A stretch of DNA of 34,803 nt, from positions 1 to 34,803 of the forward strand of contig JAULBX010027694.1 in the NCBI GenBank assembly GCA_032358255.1, in the 5' to 3' direction. How positions within the stretch are numbered: position 1 is the stretch's first letter; every line of letters begins with the position of its first letter. The notes under the pieces were generated by a model. It was not told where the DNA came from. It saw only the letters and a program-made list of their open reading frames with translations, and ran no database searches. This stretch comes from Heterotrichella gracilis (lineage: Eukaryota; Sar; Xanthophyceae; Tribonematales; Xanthonemataceae). Below are positions 1 to 11,700 of this stretch, piece after piece. The translations under genes were made by a program, and so were the position numbers.

Positions 1-203
1 GGGGGGGGGGCAGCAGGGAGGTGGGAAGTGGCGTAGAGTATGCCATGGGTTGGGTGATGCCCGTGCATGTGCAATTTGGGCCATGGCTCGCATTGGGACA
101 GGGCCTGCCGCTGCTTGCCATGTGTGCGCAGTACCTGCCCGACCACTGTGCACCCTAGTGCAAACAGACCATGCGCCCCTCAACAACCCTTCTCCCTCCT
201 CAC

Positions 204-487
204 CTGCTGGGTGCATCCCGTAGCTTGTCAAAGGGTCCGTCCAGGCTGGTCCTGGGGTAACCCTCAGGCAGCGCCGCCCGCACGTCCCGGAGGTCTGGCG
301 AGGCAGGCACCCCAAACTTGGCCCATGGGAAGGGAAGTGTGTGGCTGTGCCACTCCTGCTTGGTCCACAGGGTCTCGTCCGCCCAGAACTGCAGGCCCTC
401 AGCCAGTAGCAGGGTGAGGAGGAGGAAGGAGGCGAGTGCCACGTGGGAGCGGGGGCTGCGCCTGCTGGCCCACATGCCTACCACCAT
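204..487 (-). CDS. First exon of an unrecognised membrane-anchored protein (partial)
   Basis: On the minus strand an ATG at 487 opens a frame of about 94 codons that ends at a consensus donor (CAG then GTGAGG, exon end 204); the rest of the gene would lie beyond the left edge. The N-terminus has a short basic stretch (residues about 9-13) followed by a hydrophobic segment, ASFLLLTLLLAEGLQF (about 19-34), which looks like a signal anchor or signal peptide. A hydrophilic segment with several W, P and charged residues follows (FWADETLWTKQEWH, then PFDKLRDAPS). I do not recognise the family. Secretory-pathway localisation is inferred from the hydrophobic segment only. It diverges from TRAPPC5. 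Confidence 0.5.
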
Positions 488-1218
488 CGGTTACATGTCA
501 CTGCACAGTGGCCATATTTGCCCAGTTCTGTACGAGGATGTCGACGAAACACAAGTGGTAAAATGGTTGATAACAACCCTGTTGACACTAGGGGAGGTCG
601 GAAGCTTGTCTGCTTAAAGAACTGAGCAGGACTGCATCGACAGCGCCATTGCATGCATATATGCATGCAACGACGATTGGAAGTAACGGGTGGAATCCGG
701 ACAATAAGATACGCAGCTGGCAGACAAAGGTCAAAGTGCACCTATTGCAGTACTGGGTACTGACAACTGAAGACGTTGCTGTTTATGCGACAGGCCCGAT
801 ACGATCTGGTACGTTCTCCAGTGACCGGTACGACCTGAGCTCGCAGTGCACTGGCTACTTGAACGGCACCTCTCGTGTGTTTCGAGCTATAGCGACACTG
901 TTGTCTGCTGCTTTTGACCTGTCTCTGTCAACTACAACGAGCTGGTGTGAGCAGCTGAAGCCTTGAACCAAATATTGTGCACCACCTCGCCAACATGCAT
1001 GCATATAGTCAGTCTACTTGCCGGGCAGCTCAAGCCTAAGCTTTGCGTTTCCCTTACACCCCCACCCTCTGTAGTTCTTTGTACACCAGTTTTCAGACAA
1101 CCAGTGGCGACATGCTGCTCTAAGTGCGGTGACCCCCTGGGCATTGCCCTGCTGCGGTGGTGGTGTCAGCAGTGAAGGCACCGGGTGCTGGTGGAGCCAG
1201 CTCGCAGCGTGAGACGCC
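488..1218. other. Divergent intergenic region upstream of TRAPPC5
   Basis: This 731-bp spacer separates the start codons of the minus-strand partial gene and TRAPPC5, so it should contain both promoters and 5' UTRs. Its composition is more A+T-rich than the flanking exons. No TATA box can be assigned with confidence. It contains the 22-bp palindrome at 649-670 and a further TGCATGCA at 993. Small ORFs here have no protein-like composition. Confidence 0.6.
649..670. repeat. Perfect 22-bp palindrome built on GCATGC
   Basis: The sequence from 649 to 670 is identical to its own reverse complement: two GCATGC cores flank a central ATATAT, with TTG and CAA ends. It lies in the divergent promoter region. 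GCATGC/TGCATGCA is also the core of the plant RY element bound by B3 transcription factors, but whether it is a binding site here is speculation. Confidence 0.7.
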
Positions 1219-2851
1219 ATGTTCTCCACAAAGCAAATACTCACGGTGATCGACAGACCCATCAGCAAAGGCAAATCGGAGGTAATTTCCTGCTGGATGC
1301 GTGGCTTCTGTAATCCAGGGTGCTCCCACTCGCATAGGAGTGCTGTTTGTCCAGTCCTGGAACAGACTATGCTGCGGCCAGTTCGCATGTGTTGTGCCCA
1401 GTGTATGCACAGGATCACCCTTGACCGTAGTGCTCATGATCTGCAGCCCTAAGCATACCCTGCTTCCCCCCCACCCGCAGGTCAGCCTGTCTGCCTTTGC
1501 CTTCCTGTTCAGCGAGGTGGTGCAGTATTGCCAGACCAAGGTGTCAAACATAAGCGAACTGGAGAGGAGGTGCGCCCCGGGTGAACCCTCCCCCATGCCC
1601 GAGATGCTTGTACCGTTCGTGCTGCTTACTGTGTTGGGGTACTGAACGTGGCCTTTCACATTGCCACCCCACACGCGTAGCGCACCCCTGGACATGACAG
1701 TGTGGCGCGCCTCAAGACCCACTGGGTCATGTCTGTTACGGGACATAACGCACTTTCCTTCACGCCTGTCGAGGCACTTGCGTTAGTTCAACCACCCTAA
1801 CTACAAGGCTACGCATCACCCAATCCAATCCCACCACGGCCACACGCACCCACGCCTCACCCCCCCCTCCCCCCTTCCTCCTCCAGGCTTGAGGACATTG
1901 GCTGGGGTGTTGGGCTGCGCCTGCTCGAGCTGTTGGTGTGGCGTGAGAAGGGGGGGCGCCGCGACGTGAAGCTGCTTGACGCGCTGCGATTTGTGCACTC
2001 CACGCTCTGGCGCTACCTGTTTGGCAGGCAGGCAAAGGACCTGGAGCAGAGCAACACGGTGAGGGGCAAGTGGGGGAGGTGGGGGGTTGCGAGGTCATTG
2101 ACGGGTAGAGCAAACACCATGGAGAAGGGAGGAAGTGCGTGCATGTGCTGTGCTGTCTGGGCACAGCATGTGTGCACCGCCAGCTGCATTGCACATGCAA
2201 ACCATTATGCCTGCAGCCTTTGAGGACAGGATGGGCGCATGTTTAGATATGAGGATTAGGTTGTGACACGCCCTCCCCCTCCCCATTGACCCCCCCTCCC
2301 GCTCCCCCCCTCCAGTGCGAGGACGAGTACATGATCAGCGACTTTGACCTGTTTGTGACCAAGTACGTGAGCGTGCCCAAGGACATGGCGCAGCTCAACT
2401 GCGCAGCATTCGTGGCGGGGATAGTCAAGGGGGTGCTGGATGGGGCGGGCTTCCCGGCAAGGTGCGGGGCGGTGGGAGGTCCCATGATCTGCTGGATTGT
2501 GGGTGGTGGTGGAAGGCCGTCATGGTTGGGGCGACAGAGTACGACCTTGGCATGGAAGGGGGATTGCACACGCAGGGACCCGGCTCCCTTGCTTACAATG
2601 CTACCTACGTTGTGGTTGCATGGACGTGCTTGGCAGCCCTATTTTGGATCTTACTAACGCTGCAACAGCTCTACCCCACCCCCATGTGATGGGCCCCTGC
2701 CCCCCCCGCTCACCCCTGCCCTGCCTTCCCTTGTATGCGCAGGGTGACCGCGCACAGCGTGCCCGTGAAGGAATCTGGTCGGCCCAAGACCACCATCCTC
2801 ATGAAGTTTGAGCCCTCGGTGATGGCCAGGGAAGGGAAGGCGGGGGGCTAG
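1219..2851 (+). CDS. TRAPPC5: TRAPP complex subunit 5 (Trs31/TRAPPC5), 5 exons
   Basis: Exons 1219-1281, 1481-1569, 1887-2058, 2316-2461 and 2743-2851 join with GT-AG introns and no frame breaks to give 192 residues, the usual size of this family. The product is a Bet3-fold subunit of the TRAPP tethering complexes, which activate Ypt1/Rab1-type GTPases in ER-Golgi traffic. Diagnostic segments are ILTVIDRPISKGKSE followed by VSLSAFAFLFSEVVQYCQ at the N-terminus, LLELLVWREKGGRRDVKLL and RYLFGRQAKDLEQ in the middle, and YVSVPKDMAQLNCAAFVAGI with GFPARVTAHSVP near the C-terminus. The ATG at 1219 is chosen because it places the conserved RGKSE-like block at residues 14-21, as in other TRAPPC5 proteins. 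The final stop is TAG at 2849. Confidence 0.93.
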
Positions 2852-3405
2852 GGCGGGTAGCTAGGGGGGATGCCAGGGGGAGGGCTGGCCATTGTGGTGG
2901 CACACACACACGGGGGCCTGGGCACACAATCCAGCTGGCATGGCCCATGCAGAGGAACCTGGCACCACATGAAAGGTGTCCGTTTTTGCCAAAGTACCCT
3001 TGCAAGACGACTGAGCGTGGAGTTTATCTACAGACTGTGTCACATGCTTTCATTCTTTGGATACTGATTTATTGCTAATGGACCCACCTCAACGCACGCT
3101 AGGGCCATGGACAATGCATAACTGTCTGGGTTACACTCAAAGTGTTGTTAGGGAAATTCCCCCAAGTTTTGAGGGTCCAAACCACTCTTTGGCCTCCAGG
3201 GGGCCATGGGGCCCCTTTGATGTACAAAAACCCTGTTAGGGTTTTATCCAACTTTTTCCAGGTCGAGTAAGCAAAATACGAAGCAACATATACACCCACC
3301 CGCATCGTCACACAGCGGCACACATCACCTACGCGACCTTGCTGCGCGCTGATCACCCCTCTCTTCGCCGCCTCCGCACCACCTCTCCACATCAGGGGCG
3401 GAGCA
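2852..3405. other. Intergenic region between TRAPPC5 and BIO2
   Basis: This 554-bp stretch should hold the TRAPPC5 3' UTR and the BIO2 promoter. No convincing ORF is present. It contains a GGGGGCCATGGGGCCCC-like palindromic patch around 3199-3215 and a hairpin at 3227-3245. No clear TGTAA polyadenylation signal was found near the TRAPPC5 stop. Confidence 0.5.
3227..3245. repeat. Short hairpin (8-bp arms, 3-nt loop)
   Basis: AAAACCCT and AGGGTTTT form a perfect 8-bp stem around a GTT loop. It lies about 160 bp upstream of the BIO2 start codon. The arm contains the plant-type telomere-like AGGGTTT. No function can be assigned. Confidence 0.5.
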
Positions 3406-6400
3406 ATGGCAGGACTGTGCAGACTGCTGGGTAGTGCCACTACCCTCCCCAGGCACACACCCACCACCCTGGTGGCGGTGAGGGCCTTCCATGCCGGCAG
3501 GGTGTGTCAACAGGCTGAGCCAGAGGTTGCCGAGCCCGCTGCAGCTCCTGGACCCCCCCGCTACGCGCAGGAGCTGGGCGTGGTTCGCACCGACTGGACG
3601 TGAGTTACTCCGAAACACCACATAGCAGGGCAATGCGTGTAGTACTTGGCGCATCTGTTGGGTTTTGGAGGCACGTTTGGCTACATTTGATGCAAGATGT
3701 ACTACCCGGGTGGTGGCAGGCGGTGGAAGCGCTTCGAGTTCTGGGTAGTAGCAAGATTAGGGTACTGTATTGGACTGTTCGAACAGGTGCAGGTCAGGGT
3801 TACAGTAGCAAACCCTGGATGTCTGCTTGCACAGCAGATTTGGGCACAGCGGCTTTAACTGAAAATACCCTGACGTATTCTTCCTCGAACCCAGCGTTTG
3901 TCTGATCAACTCTGTACCGCCGTGCCAAGCGTGCACATGCATTATCCCCCAACAACATGTGGGCGTGTGGCTAGTCAAGATCATGCTTGTCTGGCAGGCC
4001 CTGATACAACCTCGCTACTGGATATGTGTTTCTATGGCGCGTGGTCGTTGTTGTCCATATGTGCATGCCAGCTTTTGCACCACTCTTGCCCACTCTACCC
4101 TACCCCTTTGGAGGTTGCAAAACAGAAACCCCATCTACCCCACCCACCTACCCAACTCTCACCTGCGTACTCCTGTAACCCATCTCCCCTCCCTCCCAGC
4201 CGCGAGGAGGTGTCTGAGGTGTACCACACGCCACTGCTGGACCTGGTGTTCCACGCGGCAAGCGTGCACAGGATGTACCACGACCCATCCATGGTGAGGA
4301 CAAGATAACAGACAACAGACACTGCAAACCACTGCTGCTGCACCCCTGCAGGCATTCTTGCTGCGGCATTGACAGTGCATGTGTGTATACGTGCTGCCCC
4401 ATGCACCACGCTGTGCCACTGCGGCAGCGTCTCGCAGGGCATGGCGTGCTACCTCCCGCTGCTCGGCCAAAAATGTTGACCATAAACACCACCTGTGTGC
4501 CACGCAACTGCGCCAATATACTCCCCCACACACCCACCACCACATGCGCGCACACTCAACCCTTCCCACCCCCTTCTGGCCCCAGGTCCAGCGCTGCACC
4601 CTGCTGAGCATCAAGACCGGCGGCTGCCCCGAGACGTGCACCTACTGCTCACAGAGCAGCAGCTGGAAGGAGGACACGGGGCTCAAGGCGGAGAAGCTCA
4701 TGGGGCTGGAGGAGGTGTACGAGGTGGGGGGGATGAGGGCGCACAGGGGGCTGGGCATGGGTGGTGGTGTGGATGTGTTCTTCGGAGGGAAAGGAAGGCT
4801 AGGCAACGATTGAGTCATGGGGCTGCAAGGGGGTGGGTGGTGTGGGGGTGACAGGTGGCATTTTGGATGCACCGCGGAGGAGGCGGGGCACAATGTGAGT
4901 TTGTGAAGGACCACATTGTGTCCTATTGTGTCCATAGACCTATGAGGCAGCACATGGGCATGGGCATGGCCTGTACCTGGTGGCAGGAGCTATGAGAGGA
5001 GAGCGCATGCGGATGGTGGCCTGAGCCGGATTGCCACATGGCATGCGGCCTCTCGATTCCTCCACATCCCACCCCTGCCACCCACCACTCACCCACGTGT
5101 CCTGCTGTGCCCGCAGGCTGCCCTGCGTGCCAAGGCCGCCGGCAGCACACGCTTCTGCATGGGGGCGGCATGGAGGGGACCATCGCAGGTGGGGGTGGTG
5201 GGAGTGGGGCTGAGGGGGACACATAGGGCATGGTGCATGGTGCGTGATGCTGCATGCATGTGGGGGATGACGTGTGGATTGATGGCGACTGACCCTGTGC
5301 ATACCCATGTCAAATCGTGCTATGGAACATTGGTAGGCAGGTAGGCACACCAGCAATGCAGTCAGGTGAGCAATCAGCCTTGCATGGACGCACCCCTGGC
5401 ACGCTATCCCGGTACCCATTCGCCCATGACCACACCACTGCTCACATGAGGCATGTCAATCCCTGCTGCGGCAATTGTTTTCTCCAATCACTCACACCTG
5501 CTTACGCCACAATGCACAGCTGGCTCCACCTTCCCGGCCCCCCCGGTTGGCAAGGGCCATTTCCAGCGCAGGTGTCACCTTGCTGGTGCATTGTGCAGCA
5601 TACATGCATGCTAGGTTGATGGCGCGCCATCTTGCTGCCCTCGTACCTAGCTCAACCCACCCACCCACCCACCCAGGTTGGCAAGGGCCAGTTCCAGCGC
5701 GTGCTTGACATGGTTGGTCAGATCCGCGGCCTGGGCATGGAGGTGTGCACCACGCTGGGCATGCTCACACCCGACCAGGCCAAGCAGCTCAAGGTGGCTG
5801 GACTGACTGCGTACAACCACAACCTAGACACAAGCCCGGAGTACTACTCAACAATCACGTCGAGCAGGAAGTACCAGGTAGGGGGAGGAAAGCCATGCTG
5901 GCCCTGTTACATAGACACCGGCTGGGGACTGATGGTCATGTCAATTCGGGAAGGATCATGCAAGGGATAGCCTGAAGGGTTCCTGATCCATATTGCTGCA
6001 TTTGCACTTCGTTTCAGACTGATGTGCGCTAATTTCGTATAATCCCCTGCACTATTGCGCACCCTGGACTCCAGCTCAGTCGATTGTGGGTGCCTGACCA
6101 ACCCCTTCCCACCCACCCACCCACCCCCTCTAGGACCGCTTGGACACCCTTGACGCTGTGCGCGAGGCCGGCATCAGCATGTGCGCAGGCGGGATCATTG
6201 GCCTGGGCGAGGCGGGCTCCGACCGCATCGGGCTGCTGCAGACCCTGGCCACCCTGAAGGAGCACCCTGAGAGCGTGCCAATCAACGCGCTGGTGGCGGT
6301 CAAGGGCACGCCGCTGGAGGTGGGGGGTGGGGTGGGGAAGTGGGGGATTGCAGGGAGCATGGCTGCTTTGAGCGAGGGGCGCGTGGGATTGCATGATGGG

Positions 6401-7181
6401 GGCCTGTGAATGTATGCGGTATCACTCTACCTTCTAGCATTGCAGTGTGCCCCTGTACCATGCTAGTGCGCTGGCACTTACCGCACACAGCCTGAAGCAA
6501 TGGACATGTTGTCGACATGGGTACCCCCATCGCATCCCGTGTACCCCATTCCCAACCCCTCCCTCCCTCCTGCAGGGCCAGGAGGCCCCCACTGGCCTGG
6601 ACATGGTGCGATGCATCGCGACTGCGCGTGTGGTCATGCCGCGGTCGGTGGTCCGGCTGTCGGCAGGCAGGATGAACTTCTCATTTGCAGACCAGGTGCG
6701 TGTGGGGCGTGAGGCGCAGGATGCATGACGCAGAGTTGACCTTCACACATGTACTTTGGACAGCAGGGGGAGATTCCCCTGTTCATGCTCTGATCGTGCT
6801 CTGTTCAAGCGCAACTCAAGATGCATGAGGTCATGTGGAAGGCACTTTTCCCCCCGCCCCTATGTGCACGTCCTGACAGGGCCACCCCTCACATGCTGCT
6901 GCCACCCTCCCCGCCCCACCCTGCATCACCCATTATTCACCCCCCCCGTGCAGGCCATGTGCTTCATGGCGGGTGCCAACTCCATCTTTGATGGCGACAA
7001 GCTGCTCACCACGCCCAACAACGACAGGCACGCAGACAGCCAGCTGTTTGACCTGCTGGGCCTGCGGTCAAGGCCGGCGTTCATGTCCTACCCGGCAGGG
7101 GGTGAGAGCTCCAAGGGGGAGATGTTTGAGAAGGCAAACGGGCAGGGAAGCGGGGCGCAAGTAGCAGCGGCGGCGCAATGA
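3406..7181 (+). CDS. BIO2: Biotin synthase (radical SAM), probably mitochondrial, 8 exons
   Basis: Exons 3406-3599, 4200-4293, 4586-4723, 5117-5188, 5677-5877, 6134-6319, 6576-6695 and 6954-7181 join in frame to 410 residues. The enzyme inserts sulfur into dethiobiotin, the last step of biotin synthesis. The radical SAM motif [10 protein letters not shown] gives the [4Fe-4S] ligands Cys110, Cys114 and Cys117. The ligands expected for the [2Fe-2S] cluster by comparison with E. coli BioB are present: Cys156 (FCMGAAWR), Cys190 (MEVCTTLG), Cys250 ([11 protein letters not shown]) and Arg322 (VRLSAGR). YNHNLDT and LLTTPNND are further family blocks. Roughly the first 60 residues are Ala/Arg/Thr-rich without acidic residues at the start, which fits a mitochondrial presequence as in plant BIO2 (inference). 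A Gly/Ala/Gln-rich tail of about 40 residues follows the conserved core. Confidence 0.96.
5545..5569 (+). repeat. Partial copy of BIO2 exon 5 start inside intron 4
   Basis: The 25 bases at 5545-5569 match 5676-5700, which spans the last base of the intron 4 acceptor and the first 24 bases of BIO2 exon 5, with a single mismatch. The copy lies 131 bp upstream of the real exon and is preceded by a C-run ending in CG rather than AG, so it lacks an acceptor. It is best read as a small duplication relic. Confidence 0.75.
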
Positions 7182-8784
7182 GGCGGGTGGCCGACCACAT
7201 GGGGTGGGAGGAGGGGCAGGCAGTGGCATGCCGTTTGGCGGAAGGGGCAGGAGAGGCACACATTTGGGGTCATCGTGGGGTGCAGTGGTAGCCCATAGGC
7301 GTATGTTACTGTGCAGTTATGGCGTGTGGGTTGATGAAGGCTGCCATTTGAAGCACAGGCAGGGTTAGGTAATATGGAGCAATGCACAGCAGCACTGGAG
7401 TCCTTTTCAAGTGATATTATGTATGGGATATTGTTACCACTTTTAACTCTGTCAGGGCCTAGGTACTGCTCTGAGTGGCCAGCTCGTGCAGCTTTGACAG
7501 TGACATATGCGCTGTAGACACCTGAGACGTTCCATCGTCGGAGTATTCTAGCCAGCCTAGGATGGACACACGTGGTGGTCTTGTGCCTACTAAGTTGAAT
7601 TGCCCTGCGGGTTGGCAAGTAACGCAGGCAGGCCATCATCGCGGCCTTCGGATTCAATACTGCTGTCCATAAAGACTATTGCTTCTCGAGAAGGGGCTCC
7701 AATTTGAAGCCCCACATGCATGTGTTACATGCCCCGTTTACTTGCTCTTTAGAGTCCGCACCTACAAAGTGCCTTTTATGGTGCTGCACGCTCCGCAGTG
7801 ATCAGTCTAAAATGCCACACTAGGGACACTGCGGTGAGCTGGCATAGGGTAACTGGCAGCCCTGGGCCCCCAGGGTGGGGTTTCTGCCCAGACTTGTTGA
7901 GGCACATGCAGCATACGCCACAGCTTGCTTAGGGAGGTGAGTCAGAACCCATTGCGCCGAATCCACGATTACTTCAAGCAGGCATCGTCAAGGGCTTGCT
8001 GCCAAACCTGCACCCACTTGATATGCCCCGCACATGTGGTGTGCCGCCTCACAGATGGCCCGACAGTAGGGTACCGCAGTGTAGTGCTATCAATACATTG
8101 GCAGTGTGGTAGCTTACGAAGGTCGCAAATGTGGAGCAGACACGTCAGATATGAGCACACTTGAAGACGGAAGTGCCATACCCCTACCCTAGGGAGGTGG
8201 GGGAATGCATGCATGCATTGCCGCACCCGCTCACTACGCCACAGACTTTATCAAACCACCCCTCGTAATGTGCTTATACGACGTTGAGCTACAAGCTGTG
8301 GGGGTGTACCCTGCACTTGCTCTGGAACTGCCTTATCCGTCACACATCCACAGCCACACAATCCGCCATTAACATCCACATCTCGACAATAAGCAACCCA
8401 TTGTTCTGTGAATTGTCTGCTTGTGTTCCCTGCACAAGTAAACCCATGAAAGAGCACCTAGGTGCTCACCTGGCCTTTTTGTCTTCTGAAAATGGGCGCC
8501 AGGGCCAGGCTATCCGGACACACCCCACAGCGGCAGCAAGCGTACCACCTGCTGCAGGCACCAGCCTTTGAGGCCAGCCTACCCCACTTGACCTACAGCA
8601 TACGGGACAAGAGGGGACGCTGGATTCAGCCTTCCTATACACAACTATCTGGCAGCCACGTACACGCCCTCATCAGTCTACTCCCAAACCGTAACCAGCA
8701 GGAGCACAGTCCATTGCGTGCAAAGACAGATAGCGGCACACAGCAGGGCCACAGTTACCCCACAACCCAGCACTCACACCCACC
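7182..8784. other. Intergenic region between BIO2 and the F-box gene
   Basis: This 1.6-kb interval holds the BIO2 3' UTR and the F-box gene promoter and 5' UTR. ORFs on either strand are short and do not look like protein or join by splicing into a recognisable product. No tRNA or rRNA signature is seen. A 16-bp perfect palindrome lies at 8204-8219. Confidence 0.5.
8204..8219. repeat. Perfect 16-bp palindrome of TGCATGCA type
   Basis: AATGCATGCATGCATT is its own reverse complement. It belongs to the same GCATGC-based motif class as the palindrome at 649-670 and lies about 570 bp upstream of the F-box start codon. Confidence 0.7.
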
Positions 8785-11700
8785 ATGCGCCGCCAGCTCA
8801 CCGCGCCGTGGCCCGCATCCCCCCCCTCTCCCTCCCCCGCCCCGCTTTTCCCCCTTGACCCCTGCACCAGCTTCAGCTCCCTCGCCCTGTCAGACGGGGA
8901 GGAAGAGGATGCAAGGGGGGAGGAGGGGGAGGCGCCTCCGGTCTTGGCAGAGGAGGGTGAAGGGCTGTTGGGTCTGCCTGCCGAGGTGCTGTTCAGGGTG
9001 TTGTTGCAGCTGGAGGCACGCCAGGTGGCGCACTGTGCTTGCGTGTGCAGGTGAGGGGTGGGGGTGGACGGGTGCATAGCTTGTAGGCACTTATTGGCGC
9101 GTTCAGCAGTGACTGTGCAACCTTTCCATGCATACTTACCGCTGGCTCAGTGCACCAGGCAGCGTGCAGGCTGTGGCCTTGACCACGCACCACCGCAAGG
9201 TGGGCGCTGCCAGCATATATGCAGTCGCGCTGCACCACCATGTATGCAGCACTAAGCAGTGCACCACCTGGCCATTAACCGCTGCACCCTGTCAACACTG
9301 TTTGTAGTGTCCTCCCCCGCATGGATCAGCATTGAGCACCTTGTAAGGCTGTGCGTGTGCGCCTCCCCAGTATTCCTGCAATTGCCCCCTGCAGGCGGCT
9401 CCGCCAGGTGGCCAGTGACGATGCGCTGTGGCACGATATGTGTGAACACCAGTGGGGGGGCTGCACGGATGTGAAGGGGTGGATGCGGGCGGGGCAGCGG
9501 CAGACATGGGGCCGGCGCATAGGCGGCGGTGGTGGCAGTGGTGGGGGCAGTGGAGGTGGCACACCCCCACCTGGACGGGCAAGCTGCAGGGGAGTTGGCA
9601 GTGGGCGAGGGGCGGGGGAGGGGGAGCTGAGCTACAGGTGAGGAGATGGCAGTTGGTGGAGTGTTGCTCAGGAAATACGTACCGTGTACAACGGGGTATT
9701 GCACAAGTGCAGCTGCTTGGCTGGGTCCCGCATGTCATTGCAAGCATTGGAATTTGCAGGGTACATTTTGCACAACCCTACTATCAATGGGGTTTAGTGT
9801 ACCTTGCTCCCCCTCAAATGGTGCTGAATCCCTTGTCCATCCCACGACCCCTGGACGATCATGGTCATTTTCCTCCCTGCGCAGGCACCTTTTCCAGCTG
9901 CTGTGCGGCTACCAGCACCTACCAGGCCTGTGGCGCAGCGCGGGTGCAGCAAGGGGGGCGCTGCATGTGTTCACGTGGGGGAGGGACTGCGTCACTGGCT
10001 GCCAGGTGCACTTCCCCTCCCTCCTCACGCCAGTAGAATACATCCCCTACTACGATGTGGGGGTGGGTACGGGCCAGGTGGACGGGCAGGTGGTGGATGG
10101 CGTGCACGCCATACTGCGCACCCACCCGCAGCTGGGCGGAGGAGGGGCGGGGGCGGCGGCGGCAGCGGCTGTGGCAGTGGGTGTGGCTGGTGGTGACGAT
10201 GGTGGTGGGCTGCTGGGCAGCAGTCCCCAGGGGAGCTTTGAGTACGAGATGCTGCAATTTATGCAGGTGGGGTGGGAACCCGAGATAGGGTTTTGATGTG
10301 GTGTGTGTGAGCCGGAGTTTGTCTGGCATGTATGTGAGAGTGTACACGCCTTCACAATCATTTGCCGCGACAATGCTTACTGTCCAGTATTCACTGTAGT
10401 GATCATGGTTGCTGCCCACTGCCATCCACCCGGAATAGCAGTTCCCAAGTTCCCCCTTGTTTTCCACCCCCCACCAGCACCCACCCACCCTGTGCCCCCT
10501 CCAGGACAAGGTTGCCTCCAGCCAGCGCAGCCGCAGGCGATCAAGTAAGGGCTCACGGAGTCCGGGGACAGGTGGGGGGCGGGGGGCATGGCTGCAGGGG
10601 CACGTTTGTGAATATGGTGAAGGGTGGTGTTTTGAATGGTGGGCCAATCTCACGATGGTCCAACTTCACTGTACCATTCGAAGTACCACGATGCAGGCAT
10701 GGAGTGCTGCTTCTATTTCAATTTCGCCAAATGTTAGCACAGCACCCTACCATACAATCCATTTCCCTCCCCGCCTGCAGCTGGCCGCTCCTCCGCCCCC
10801 CTGCTCCTCACCCAGCTCACCGCAGTGCCGCGCCCCCCCTGCGGTCCCTCAGGCTTGCGGGCACTGGGGGGGCTGTGGCGGGCGCACATGGGGCGGGCCG
10901 GGGTGATGGTGCTTGCGCTGGGGTATGACTACACAGGGGCAAGGCCCAGAGTGGTGGCAACGCAGGTGAGTGGGCGGGATACTGCTCTGGCTGTTCTTCT
11001 AGCGTGTTTCCTGCTCAGTCGGCTGCTTACCAATATGATGCCTACCAATCTGCCGCTAGCTATGGAGACAGTCAGTGCATCACATTGTGACAGAAACGAT
11101 TTGCGAATCATTTGCGTACTGTGATCCTTGCTGAGATGCTGGTGCCATTGAGTGCAAGCACAGCGCTGCCAGGCACATCAAGCATGATCTTGCTGCAAGT
11201 GTCACCAGCCCCAACCACCCGCATGTGCGCAGGTGACAGGGGACCGCACCTCCGCCCCTGGGCAGCAGGTGTGGGTGGCTAGCGGCCTCCCCCTACCCCC
11301 TCCCTGGACCCCCGAGGATGAGGCGCTGGTGGCTGCAAGGGGGGCGCTGGCGGCTGCGGCGGTGCCCCCGCCCGGGCCCCAGGTGGCGCATGGTGACCTG
11401 GCATACCAGCAGCACCTCAACAAGGAGGTGAGCATGTGTGGTGGGTTAGGTTAAGGGTGATTGGTTGGTGTGGAAGCGGTTATGGACTTGATAGCTTTGG
11501 AATGCAGTCATAGGCACTAGCGTGGGTTTGCAATTATGGGCACTAGGCACGGTCGACCTCCTGCCAGTGGCGAGGCAGCTTCAGATGCAACGTACTGAGA
11601 TGGATGGGCAGGTGCCGCACGGAGTACTCATGTGGAGCACGTAGCCCATTGATGAAGACCAGTCATATCAAGGGATATTGCAAATTAAGAAGGAATAAAA

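Noticed and set aside
1120..1746. 208-codon minus-strand ORF across TRAPPC5 exons 1-2
   Set aside because: It is antisense to clearly conserved TRAPPC5 coding sequence and has no recognisable family content; it is a GC-rich shadow frame.
4159..4641. 160-codon minus-strand ORF
   Set aside because: It is antisense to BIO2 exons 2-3 and the intervening intron; its low-complexity Trp/Arg/Cys content does not look like protein.
8462..9079. 205-codon plus-strand ORF overlapping the F-box first exon
   Set aside because: It is in a different frame from the F-box and consists of Pro/Arg/Cys runs; the F-box frame explains the region.
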